A stretch of 64,000 bases of DNA. Origin: Planctomycetota bacterium (lineage in GTDB: Bacteria > Planctomycetota > Phycisphaerae > UBA1845). Where the stretch lies: contig JAJRPG010000054.1 in assembly GCA_024280855.1 (NCBI GenBank), positions 1 to 64,000 of the forward strand. The letters run 5' to 3'. Under the pieces are notes generated by a model. That model saw nothing but the letters and a program-made list of their open reading frames with translations. It was not told the DNA's origin and did not search any database. Made by a program: the position numbers and the translations under genes. Below, one piece after another: positions 8,868 through 16,832 of the stretch (position 1 is its first letter; every line of letters starts with the position of its first letter).

Positions 8868-9835
8868 TGGCGGCGCAACGTGCAACTGACCATTGCGAAG
8901 TCACTACCGCCGCAGAGACGCCGCTTCAACTCGATTACACGAAGGTCCAGGCGTACTGGAAAAGCGCTAGGCCGTCGATGCTCGGCCCCTACATGATGGA
9001 CGGGTTCGGGTTCCCCATCGGCGCCGGACGTTTTCGCTTTCGAGGCGAAGTAGAGACGGTCGCAGAAGCGACAAGAAACCTCGACCCTGACACGTCGGTT
9101 CTGGACCTGGGCAGTGGCGTAGGCGTATGGGCCGAGTATTTTGCACAACGCTTCGCAAGAGTGGTTGCGGTAGAGGCAAGCTCAACCCTTTACACGGCGT
9201 TGAAGGATCGATGCTCACCCTATCCGAACGTGACCACACACAACGGCGACGTGTTGTCCTTCGAGCCGAACAACGATCGCGCGGCCACTGAGGGGTTTGG
9301 GTTGGTTTTTCTCGGCGGCTTGTTGATGTACCTGAACGATGACGATGTTTCGACCCTCATGCGCAGGCTCATACCATACCTTAAACCGGGGGCAATCGTA
9401 CTGTGTCGTGAATCCACGATTCGCAAAGGCGTCAAAACGTTGCAGGGCGATTATCAGGTGGTCTATCGCTCAGTTGAAACATATCGGAGCATTCTTGTGA
9501 ACGCTGGTTTCGACGTCGTGAGCACACAGGCCAACAGCGCTTATATCAGCGTACAAATGGCCTGCGAACTTGTTAAGAAATGGAAGGCGATTGTGCCGGA
9601 GCGATTCCGATGTCTCCCAGTCGTCGGGCGCCTTGCGTACTGGGGGCTTCGCCTGGGCTACCCGTGGAACACGAGGCTGATCCCTTGGTTGCTGTCTGGT
9701 ATGGGATACGAGTTCCCGTCATTGACAAACCACTTCTTTGTTCTTCAGCCAAGCATACCTGCTGCTGCGGACCGGCCGGACGCGCAGGCGCACGATATGC
9801 AGCCCGCGCAAGAGAGGATGCAGACCGCGCGTTGA
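8864..9835 (+). CDS. class I SAM-dependent methyltransferase
   Basis: A 323-residue methyltransferase of the Rossmann type. The SAM-binding motif I is DLGSGVG at residues 81-87, followed by the acidic VVAVEAS (motif II) and later LVFLGGLLMYLNDDDV (motif IV region). A C-terminal extension ends in a hydrophobic LTNHFFVLQPS. It lies between a cytidylyltransferase and a CDP-alcohol phosphotransferase with four-base overlaps on both sides, so the likely acceptor is a head-group amine or the lipid made from it, as in phosphoethanolamine or phospholipid N-methylation. This is inference from context; other acceptors are possible. Base composition is GC-richer than the surrounding genome. Confidence 0.75.
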   Translation: MMAAQRATDHCEVTTAAETPLQLDYTKVQAYWKSARPSMLGPYMMDGFGFPIGAGRFRFRGEVETVAEATRNLDPDTSVLDLGSGVGVWAEYFAQRFARVVAVEASSTLYTALKDRCSPYPNVTTHNGDVLSFEPNNDRAATEGFGLVFLGGLLMYLNDDDVSTLMRRLIPYLKPGAIVLCRESTIRKGVKTLQGDYQVVYRSVETYRSILVNAGFDVVSTQANSAYISVQMACELVKKWKAIVPERFRCLPVVGRLAYWGLRLGYPWNTRLIPWLLSGMGYEFPSLTNHFFVLQPSIPAAADRPDAQAHDMQPAQERMQTAR

Positions 9836-10503
9836 ATACACCGCTAAAACTCCTCTACCGCAATCTCCCAAACGTAGTCTCGTTCGTTGGTGTGCTGCCG
9901 CTCGTCATCCTTCTGCGGGAGGAAGCGTTTATTTATCTCGGCCCGCTCATCGTCTTCAATAACTTCATGGATGATCTGGACGGGATTCTTGCCAAGAAGT
10001 TGGGCCTCTGTAGTGAGTTTGGCGCGGATTTAGACAACGTATGTGACGCGGTCGCGCACATCCTGATTGCGATGGTTGTCGGCTCTCATTATGGCGGAGT
10101 TGTGCTAGCCGCGAGCCTGGTATCGGCCATTGCGATTCTCATCCGCGTTGTTCAGCGGATTTCTCCGTCACACACGGCAAGCACCGGAACGCCGACGAAT
10201 GAGTTGATGCGCCACATTCTGATGCTGACTGCGCTCCATCATCTTTTTGGCTTCGACATTACTCCTTACCTTATCACCGCGTACCTTCTGAACTCGTTAT
10301 CTATGCTCGTCCCGTTCGCTATGCCTCACCTTGTCCGCACGAGAACCAAGTCGGCGACGGCGATCCTGGGGGTGAACGTGGCCCTTGCGGTAACTTGGTA
10401 TGCCCCGGTAACCGCGCCTTTGATGGCAGCATCTTTTTTGGGGACATATCTCTACTCGTTCGCGGTTGGCGCTGTCGGATGGCTCCGAAGGGCGAATGCG
10501 TAG
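9832..10503 (+). CDS. CDP-alcohol phosphatidyltransferase family protein
   Basis: A 223-residue membrane enzyme. The family signature DxxDGxxA(R)x8Gx3Dx3D is complete at D47, D50, G51, A54, G64, D68 and D72, except that the usual Arg at 55 is Lys. Several hydrophobic spans follow. The enzyme joins a CMP-activated alcohol to a lipid or polyol. Because a head-group cytidylyltransferase is encoded two genes earlier, the reaction is probably CDP-head-group plus diacylglycerol, as in the Kennedy pathway. I place the start at TTG 9832, which forms a TTGA overlap with the methyltransferase stop; the longer frame from 9580 would run inside that gene and has no family resemblance there. AGAGAGGA lies upstream. 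Confidence 0.8.
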   Translation: MNTPLKLLYRNLPNVVSFVGVLPLVILLREEAFIYLGPLIVFNNFMDDLDGILAKKLGLCSEFGADLDNVCDAVAHILIAMVVGSHYGGVVLAASLVSAIAILIRVVQRISPSHTASTGTPTNELMRHILMLTALHHLFGFDITPYLITAYLLNSLSMLVPFAMPHLVRTRTKSATAILGVNVALAVTWYAPVTAPLMAASFLGTYLYSFAVGAVGWLRRANA

Positions 10504-10624
10504 CGGCTCCCTGTCGAGGGGAAAGGGTTCATGCGAAGGTTTGTGAATTGGAATGCTTAATGATGCCGGAGCCTGACCGCGTGCCCGGCTGTCAACGCGC
10601 CTCACACTGCGAAATTATAATATC

Positions 10625-10653
10625 TTTGGTTTTAATGGGCATAACGCTATAAT
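10625..10653 (+). promoter_or_regulatory. sigma70-like promoter of DUF5678/retropepsin pair
   Basis: A perfect TATAAT at 10648-10653 with a weak -35 (TTTGGT) 17 bases before it. The ribosome site AGAAGG and the ATG at 10674 follow within 21 bases of the -10, leaving a very short leader. Confidence 0.45.
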
Positions 10654-10673
10654 AGACGGTAGAAGGTGACCAA

Positions 10674-10889
10674 ATGAACGATGTAGATTTTGCCTGGTTA
10701 ATCAATAACGGCCCACAGATATACGAGAAGTATGCGGGCAAGTGGATTGCTGTTCACGAAAGTAAAGTGGTTGGCGTAGGGGCAACAGCTACAGAGGCTG
10801 CGACTCATGCACGAAAAGCTATCGGGTCAGACGAATTTATTTTAGAAGCTGTCGATTCTGAGAGTGACGTCATCTATGCCGACCTATAG
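10674..10889 (+). CDS. DUF5678 domain protein
   Basis: A 71-residue protein matching the DUF5678 pattern I know: an aromatic N-terminal helix, then YEKYAGKWIAVHESKVVGVG, a helix (ATEAATHARKAIG) and a final strand. The domain has no established function. Genes of this type often precede a retropepsin-like protein, as here: the downstream gene begins inside this one. Ribosome site AGAAGG is seven bases before the ATG. The small size and overlap suggest an obligate partner for the downstream protein, but this is inference. Confidence 0.75.
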   Translation: MNDVDFAWLINNGPQIYEKYAGKWIAVHESKVVGVGATATEAATHARKAIGSDEFILEAVDSESDVIYADL

Positions 10890-12006
10890 TTGGCGAAGTC
10901 GCCCAACAAAACATTTCGGCGATACATACGTCCCATTTGCACAAGTGAGCCTCCGTGCCAACGATTCATCATTTCATGCACTGGCGCTACAAATTGACAC
11001 GGGCGCAGTGGTCTCCTTGTTAAGACAATCCATGGCTGAGCTTCTAGGCATTGAGCTTGAGTCCGGTCGCCGTGTCGAGTTGGGAAGTATTGGTGGCACG
11101 CAAACCGTAGCTTTTGTTCACAATATTTGTACGAAGTTTTGTGCGGACATCGAGTATGTAGTTCCCTATGCCATTGCGACGAATGAGATAGTGCCGAATC
11201 TGCTTGGGCGAGCCAACGCGATTGATACTTTGCATTTTGATTTCGATGGTACGCTACAGGAGACGAGATTGACTGCGCCTTGGCTATCACCTGAATCAGT
11301 AGTCATGCGAAATGCAGTCATTGATGCAGAGCAGTATATTTTAACTAATTGGCAGAAGCTTAAGTTTTCCGATGCCACGCAACGAGTTGCAAAATTGTTT
11401 ATCGATCGTGCCTGTCAATTATACGCTAGCGCCGAGTCGCTCATGCGAATGCACTGCACATATGGCGGACCGCTATTCGTTCGATCACTCTTTGAATTGG
11501 CTGTACAATATCAGTATTTGATGGATGATCCGGATAATCGTGCGAAAGACTACATAGATTTTTCACATATTACCAAATACCATGAGGTAAATGCCTCAAC
11601 GGCTAACCCTAGCGGTTCGGTTTCACAGTATTTGGCAACTCATCCACAACTTCCCCAGCACGTTGCAATAATTGAAGAAAATTATCATCGAGTACTGCCA
11701 CGATTTAAGCGACCAAATAATAGAGAACATATCAATTGGTATAAAATGGGTATTGCTAAATTGGCCGAGGAGGTCGGCTGGCTTGGCGAGTATAATCTAA
11801 TTTATAAATCAGTAGCAGGTTGGTCACACGGTGATCCTTATTCAACACAGCAAAAGACGAATATATTTAGCATCCACGAACAGCTTTTTACTTTTTGCAT
11901 GCATTACTATGCGAGAATTCTTCTAACTATTGCTGACAAGGGAATGCTCAATCTACCCCAAGAACTATACGCAGTGCTAAAAACGCTTAGTGCCGAATTT
12001 TCTTAA
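10876..12006 (+). CDS. retropepsin-like aspartic protease domain fused to DUF5677-like helical domain
   Basis: A 376-residue two-part protein. Residues 1-130 look like a single-motif retroviral-type aspartic protease: ALQIDTGAVVSLL carries the catalytic DTG at 41-43, and the paired LLGRANAIDTLHFDFD closes the fold. Such domains act as homodimers. The rest is helical, with FVRSLFELAVQYQYLMDDP and a late WSHGDPYS, resembling DUF5677, whose function is not settled. I start at ATG 10876 (GAGAG upstream); a GTG at 10864 is an alternative. Either start overlaps the DUF5678 gene. Composition is AT-richer than the cassette just upstream, suggesting separate acquisition. No other defence or toxin genes adjoin. 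Confidence 0.7.
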   Translation: MPTYSWRSRPTKHFGDTYVPFAQVSLRANDSSFHALALQIDTGAVVSLLRQSMAELLGIELESGRRVELGSIGGTQTVAFVHNICTKFCADIEYVVPYAIATNEIVPNLLGRANAIDTLHFDFDGTLQETRLTAPWLSPESVVMRNAVIDAEQYILTNWQKLKFSDATQRVAKLFIDRACQLYASAESLMRMHCTYGGPLFVRSLFELAVQYQYLMDDPDNRAKDYIDFSHITKYHEVNASTANPSGSVSQYLATHPQLPQHVAIIEENYHRVLPRFKRPNNREHINWYKMGIAKLAEEVGWLGEYNLIYKSVAGWSHGDPYSTQQKTNIFSIHEQLFTFCMHYYARILLTIADKGMLNLPQELYAVLKTLSAEFS

Positions 12007-12424
12007 AAAGACGAAGAGGGCCATTCCCCTTCTTCCCGGACATGGGGGGGTGTCGATGATTTACGCCCAGCATTATTCTCGCGCACTTGCAAAGATATGA
12101 CGCACCAGACAATTCGCTAATAACGATTCCCCCTGGCTTACCGAGCGGCGAGCGCTAGCGACCCGTGTCTTCAAAACGCTATTCACGTCACCATCCTGAA
12201 GAATATTCGTGATGATTATTATCAATCGAAGACACCGGGCGCTGGCGCTACCGGCTCTGAAAATGCGGGATAACCAACATTCCCTACTAAAGTAATTAAT
12301 CATTAGGAAATCAACAGAATATGCGTTAAAGTGTCTTTTTCGCTTGCTTTGGTACACAAGTTGCACAGCGAATATGGGATATTAGTGCGCATCGGCCAAG
12401 CCGATTGGAAACGAGGAATTAATC
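12007..12424. other. intergenic region, possibly degenerate
   Basis: About 418 bases without a gene I can support. A leftward frame at 12073-12366 has no recognisable features. The strand content shifts between AT-rich and GC-rich patches, which could be remains of a decayed gene, but I cannot name one. A GAGGAA ribosome site for the next gene is at the right edge. Confidence 0.4.
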
Positions 12425-13735
12425 ATGCCCAAGAAAAAAATTGACGAAACAAGCGTGGAGAGCGGTTATCGTACTCGCAGCCGACTTATTCATGGCCGAA
12501 GTCATTCTCACCGCTGGGACTACAACCATCATGTCATTCCGCCTATGACTTCCAGTGCTACTTTCCGACTAGATTCCGTGGAGCGTGGCGCCTTGGGCTT
12601 TTCCGAATTTGCGGGCACAGCTATGGAGTCTGAAGGGCATCACCCCATCTACATTTACGACCGCCTTGGCGAGCCAAACGGCGATATGCTCGAAGAAAAT
12701 CTGGCCATCGCCGAGGGTGGAGAGATGGCTTTGTGCTTTGCCTCCGGGATGGCTGGCATTGCCGCAGCTATTGGCTCGCTCGCGAAGTGTGGCGAACACA
12801 TTGTCGCCCACAAAATTCTCTATGGCTGTACCTATTCGCTGCTGGAAAACTGGCTTCCGCGATTTGGCATAAACCATACCTTAGCTGATATGACAGACCT
12901 ATCAGCTACGCGCAGCGAAATCACGCCACAAACACGCATCCTATATTTTGAAACACCCGTGAATCCCCATATGTGTTTGATCGACATTTCCGCAATGCGC
13001 GACATGCTCGACGACATTAACAAGACCCGCCCGGCTAACGAGCGGGTACACATGGTCGTAGACAACACCTTTGCCACCCCCTACTGCCAACGTCCTATCG
13101 AACTTGGCGCGGACCTTGTGTGCCAATCTCTTACCAAAGCCATCGGCGGGTTCGGGACAGATATTGGCGGCGCGGTGATTGGGCCCATGTCTATGTATCA
13201 CGACTTGATTATGTTTCGTAAAGATTTCGGCGGCGCACTATCGCCCAAAAGCGCCTGGCCTGTTCTCGTTCACGGCTTGCCTACCCTGTCCACACGCATG
13301 GCTAATTACCAAAAATCCGCGATGAAGGTAGCTAAGTTCTTAGAATCTCACCCGAAAGTCGAAAGGGTCTTTTACCCGGGACTGGAATCTTTTCCACAAT
13401 ACAAGCTAGCTAGAAAACAAATGCGAAACGACAAAGGCCGCTTCGCGCCAGGGTCCATGCTGTATTTTGTGGTTAAAGACGCGGATGATAAAGGCGAGCC
13501 AGCCACGAAATTAATCGACTGGGCAGCAACGCACGCCTACACCTTGACGTTAGCGGTCTCACTGGGACAGATTAAAACCCTCATCGAAGCCCCTTACTCC
13601 ATGACGCACGCGGCTTTGCCAGAAGACCTCAAGCGAGCGCGAGGCCTAGCGCCTGGCGGCATCAGAATAAGCATCGGGCTGGAAGACTGGCAGGATATTA
13701 TCGCTGACCTCGACGCGGCGTTGGCTCAGATATAA
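12425..13735 (+). CDS. Cys/Met metabolism PLP-dependent trans-sulfuration enzyme
   Basis: A 436-residue fold-type I PLP enzyme of the cystathionine gamma-synthase/beta-lyase/methionine gamma-lyase family. The PLP lysine is in CQSLTKAIGGFG; upstream are FASGMAGIAAAIGSL and YGCTYSLLENW for cofactor binding, and VVDNTFATPYCQRP is the family block around the PLP-binding Asp. C-terminal LAVSLGQIKTLIEAP matches the substrate-binding region. It would act in methionine, cystathionine or homocysteine metabolism. Sequence alone does not separate lyase from synthase here, so I give no symbol. The start has GAGGAATTA before it. A MITE-like repeat begins five bases after the stop. Confidence 0.88.
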   Translation: MPKKKIDETSVESGYRTRSRLIHGRSHSHRWDYNHHVIPPMTSSATFRLDSVERGALGFSEFAGTAMESEGHHPIYIYDRLGEPNGDMLEENLAIAEGGEMALCFASGMAGIAAAIGSLAKCGEHIVAHKILYGCTYSLLENWLPRFGINHTLADMTDLSATRSEITPQTRILYFETPVNPHMCLIDISAMRDMLDDINKTRPANERVHMVVDNTFATPYCQRPIELGADLVCQSLTKAIGGFGTDIGGAVIGPMSMYHDLIMFRKDFGGALSPKSAWPVLVHGLPTLSTRMANYQKSAMKVAKFLESHPKVERVFYPGLESFPQYKLARKQMRNDKGRFAPGSMLYFVVKDADDKGEPATKLIDWAATHAYTLTLAVSLGQIKTLIEAPYSMTHAALPEDLKRARGLAPGGIRISIGLEDWQDIIADLDAALAQI

Positions 13736-13740
13736 AACGG

Positions 13741-13920
13741 GTGCCCCATTCTTCGGGTACTCCCGAAGGGTGGGGGGAAGGATCGGTTGTTCAATTCACT
13801 ATCAAAATTTTAGTAGATGACCAATTTCTGTAAACTAATAATGTTCCAGTATTGCTTTCTCAACTTCTCATCAGTGCTGTTCGTCCCCCACTCTTTGCCA
13901 GTAGACAAACAATGGGGCAC
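13741..13920. repeat. MITE-like repeat, copy 1
   Basis: A 180-base element with terminal inverted repeats GTGCCCCATT and AATGGGGCAC. It opens with a perfect hairpin (CTTCGGG-TACT-CCCGAAG). A second copy with closely matching interior is at 17731-17907. It encodes nothing. No target duplication is evident. Confidence 0.8.
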
Positions 13921-13995
13921 CTATCATGCCCTTGCTTTAGATGCAGCGATGACCGCAGCCAAGACACAAGCGGTGTAAGCGACTAAGCTAGCGCC

Positions 13996-16179
13996 ATGGA
14001 CCGCTCAGAAATATGTGATAAATTTCTGGATTCGCTTGAATTCGACCTGTATCCGTTCCAGGAAGAGGCTTTGCTCGCTTGGTTTGAAGCCGAGGGAGGC
14101 GTACTCATCGCAGCTCCGACGGGCATGGGCAAAACGCTCATCGCAGAAGCAGCTATCTTTGAAGCATTGCACACCGGCACGAAACTTTATTACACCACGC
14201 CGCTCATCGCGTTGACCGATCAAAAATTTCGTGAGTTTCAAGACGCGGCTGAGCGTTGGGGCTTCCCTCGAGAAAGCGTTGGCCTGATGACGGGGAATCG
14301 AAAAATCAACCCCGACGCCACCATTCGCGTAGTCGTCGCGGAGATTTTACTCAATCATATTCTCAGCGAAGAAGATATGCTCACCGGAGTTAGCGGTGTG
14401 GTCATGGATGAGTTTCATTATTTCAACTCGCACGACCGAGGCATTGTCTGGGAACTTTCTCTGTCGCTACTACCTCATTCGATTCGCCTGATGCTCCTCT
14501 CAGCGACGGTCGGCAATAGCGTCGAATTCACCCAATGGGGCAAGGCAAAACATGACAGGCAATTGACACTAATACAATCCAATGAACGACGTGTGCCTTT
14601 GGAGTATATCTGGGTCGGCGACAAACTCCTCACTGAACACCTTGTTGGGATGGTTAGCGATAACGACGCGGACAACCGTTCGCCCGCTTTGGTCTTTTGT
14701 TTTAGTCGAGATGAATGCTGGGACGTCGCCGAGAGACTCAAAGGCCTCAAACTCATCAATGAAGCTGCCCGCAACGAAATCGAACAGCGTATACCGACCG
14801 AGCTTTTTCTATCTGGCATCGGGCCAAAGCTTCGGCAGATGCTCATTCGCGGCGTCGGCGTACATCATGCAGGCATCCTGCCAAAGTATAAGGAGGTTAT
14901 CGAGAATCTTTTCCTGGCTAAGCTTACGCCCTTCGTTGTCTGCACTGAAACATTAGCTGCGGGTATAAATCTTCCGGCAAGATCGGTTGTAATCAACTCG
15001 CTCTTAAAAGGAAAGCCCAGAGAGAAGAAACTCATCCCCTCTTCAGACGCCCATCAAATGTTTGGACGCGCAGGTCGGCCTCAGTTTGACACATCAGGAT
15101 ACGTCTACGCGATGGCTCATGAGGACGACGTCAAAATAGCCAAGTGGCATAAAAAGTACGAAAAAATAGACCCAAAATCAAAAGACCCGAACCTCATGCG
15201 GGCCAAAAAACAGCTCGAACGAAAGAAACCTAAACGTCGCACGACGCAGCAATACTGGGCTGAGGGGCAACTGGATACGCTCGTCAAAGCTGGGCCGGCG
15301 AAGCTGCACAGTCGGTCCATGATTCCTTATCAGATTTTGATCTACCTCATCACGCAGCAAGGATCACTAGCTGGGGTTCGAGATTTTTTGAGTAAGCGAT
15401 TTAACGAACCTGCCCGATTGGAAAAATTTCAATCTCAGCTTGACTGCATGATCGCCAACCTGGCGAAACTTGGCTATCTCACCTTCGATGAGAATGACGA
15501 TAGCGTGACACTCAATGAAAGCATACACGAGCTAAAAGATTTCCGTAGCGTCGATCCTCTTTTTGGCGCGTTTCTGGTAAAGCAATTATCCCGCGGGCAA
15601 ATGGAGGAAAAGCTTGAGGCGTTAGAATCCGTACTTCCCATGCCCCCTGCTGTGCGCCGCGCGGTCGCGCCGATGGAAGATAGGCCTGCATCATTATTAG
15701 AAATCGAAGTGCTTACGCCACAACTCTTAACGCGCGGACTTGCACTCCCCCACCCGGAAGGTGGATTAGCTGCGATTGAAGAAGACCTCGGCGCGGACTA
15801 CATGGCTGAGGATTATGGGCCCAGGAGGATTCGGCTGCCGGAAATGCTGCGTATCTTGTTCGAGTCGCACCTCGCCTCACCGGAAATTGTCATAGCTGAC
15901 GAGAAGTGGATCGCAGGCGGCATTATCGATTTAGAAGGCGACTTCGAGAAATTTGTCCGAACGCGAAACTTACTTAAAAATGAGGGGCTGGTGCTACGTC
16001 ATCTGCTGCGACTGGTGATCCTAGCCGGGGAGTTTCACGAGCATTCCGCGCAAGACCCCGACTATAAACGCATTGAAGAACTCGTTACGCAAATTTGCCA
16101 GAGCATCGACCCGCGATACACCGACAGGTTCCTGGAGTCAGACGCAGAAGCGAAAAATCTTGCAAAGGAGAATCAGTAA
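13996..16179 (+). CDS. Ski2-type DEAD/DEAH-box helicase
   Basis: A 727-residue superfamily 2 helicase. Motif I is APTGMGKTLIAEA (residues 35-47), motif II is DEFHYF, motif III LLSATVGN, and motifs V and VI are CTETLAAGINLPARS and QMFGRAGRPQFD. The block GVGVHHAGILPKYKEVIENLF before motif V is typical of Ski2-like RNA/DNA helicases. The C-terminal 300 residues are helical and not assigned. It would unwind structured RNA or DNA using ATP, in the cytoplasm. The ATG lacks a clear ribosome site. The gene stands alone and ends convergently with the gene at 16198; a GACGATT-TGC-AATCGTC stem between them may serve both ends. Confidence 0.88.
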   Translation: MDRSEICDKFLDSLEFDLYPFQEEALLAWFEAEGGVLIAAPTGMGKTLIAEAAIFEALHTGTKLYYTTPLIALTDQKFREFQDAAERWGFPRESVGLMTGNRKINPDATIRVVVAEILLNHILSEEDMLTGVSGVVMDEFHYFNSHDRGIVWELSLSLLPHSIRLMLLSATVGNSVEFTQWGKAKHDRQLTLIQSNERRVPLEYIWVGDKLLTEHLVGMVSDNDADNRSPALVFCFSRDECWDVAERLKGLKLINEAARNEIEQRIPTELFLSGIGPKLRQMLIRGVGVHHAGILPKYKEVIENLFLAKLTPFVVCTETLAAGINLPARSVVINSLLKGKPREKKLIPSSDAHQMFGRAGRPQFDTSGYVYAMAHEDDVKIAKWHKKYEKIDPKSKDPNLMRAKKQLERKKPKRRTTQQYWAEGQLDTLVKAGPAKLHSRSMIPYQILIYLITQQGSLAGVRDFLSKRFNEPARLEKFQSQLDCMIANLAKLGYLTFDENDDSVTLNESIHELKDFRSVDPLFGAFLVKQLSRGQMEEKLEALESVLPMPPAVRRAVAPMEDRPASLLEIEVLTPQLLTRGLALPHPEGGLAAIEEDLGADYMAEDYGPRRIRLPEMLRILFESHLASPEIVIADEKWIAGGIIDLEGDFEKFVRTRNLLKNEGLVLRHLLRLVILAGEFHEHSAQDPDYKRIEELVTQICQSIDPRYTDRFLESDAEAKNLAKENQ

Positions 16180-16197
16180 TTAGACGATTTGCAATCG

Positions 16198-16644
16198 TCA
16201 TCGGTATTGCTTAATGCACCTCAAATACCATTTATTATCGAGTTGCTTGACGAAATCAAAGTGTATGCGTCCAAACCGCAGGTCATGACCTCCAAGTGTC
16301 CAAGAGTATGCATACTTCCACCCCTGCCCCTCATGTAATAATTTTACATAATTCAAATTTTCGTTCTGCTGGAAAATCAACTCGAATGGCACACTTGTCG
16401 GAACGTGACATAACTCTTTGAGTGTATTTTCGTCCCGATCTTCGATAGCCCAACATATTTGCGTAATTAATTCTTCAAGCGATTCATAGCCCTTCGTGGT
16501 GCGAGTCAACGCGACAACCGCAGTCACTGCTCCAACAATCACCACAGCACGAACTATAAGCCTAAAATTTCGTTTGCCGCGTAGCATAGTTACCTCAGTT
16601 TCAAGCCTTACATACGCGATATTAGACGAAAAGTAATTCCTCAA
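16198..16644 (-). CDS. hypothetical single-span membrane protein
   Basis: A 148-residue protein I cannot place. One hydrophobic span at about residues 30-46 (LIVRAVVIVGAVTAVVALT) follows a basic N-terminus, so the C-terminal 100 residues are probably extracytoplasmic or periplasmic. That part has no recognised motif; it contains a regular mix of polar and aromatic residues (WKYAYSWTLGGHDLRFG) that resembles a small beta-rich domain such as those of the NTF2-like or DUF4878 kind, but the match is only by eye. Translation may begin at the internal ATG at 16587 (MLRGKRNF), 20 residues later. Confidence 0.5.
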   Translation of the reverse strand: MRNYFSSNIAYVRLETEVTMLRGKRNFRLIVRAVVIVGAVTAVVALTRTTKGYESLEELITQICWAIEDRDENTLKELCHVPTSVPFELIFQQNENLNYVKLLHEGQGWKYAYSWTLGGHDLRFGRIHFDFVKQLDNKWYLRCIKQYR

Positions 16645-16726
16645 GTTCCCCAGAAAACCATTTTCCCGACATTTTTTTATTTGGGTGGGGCAAATCTAAC
16701 CCCAAAAAAATCCGCAATCCGCAAAC

Positions 16727-16777
16727 GTCAGGCAATAGCCTGACCGACGAAGAATGGATACCCGCCTGCGCGGGTAT
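16727..16777. repeat. two adjacent REP-like hairpins
   Basis: GTCAGGC-aata-GCCTGAC at 16727-16744 and ATACCCGC-ctgc-GCGGGTAT at 16758-16777. The second is a widely seen type of bacterial intergenic palindrome (GGATACCCGC...GCGGGTATGACGG). It lies between two leftward genes. No coding role. Confidence 0.6.
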
Positions 16778-16832
16778 GACGGAGGTTAACGGCATAACTC
16801 AAGGTTATGGATATGGCGTTGGACTGGTCGTC

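Noticed and set aside
12073-12366. 97-codon leftward frame
   Set aside because: No good ribosome site, irregular composition and no family features; it may be a chance frame in a decayed region.
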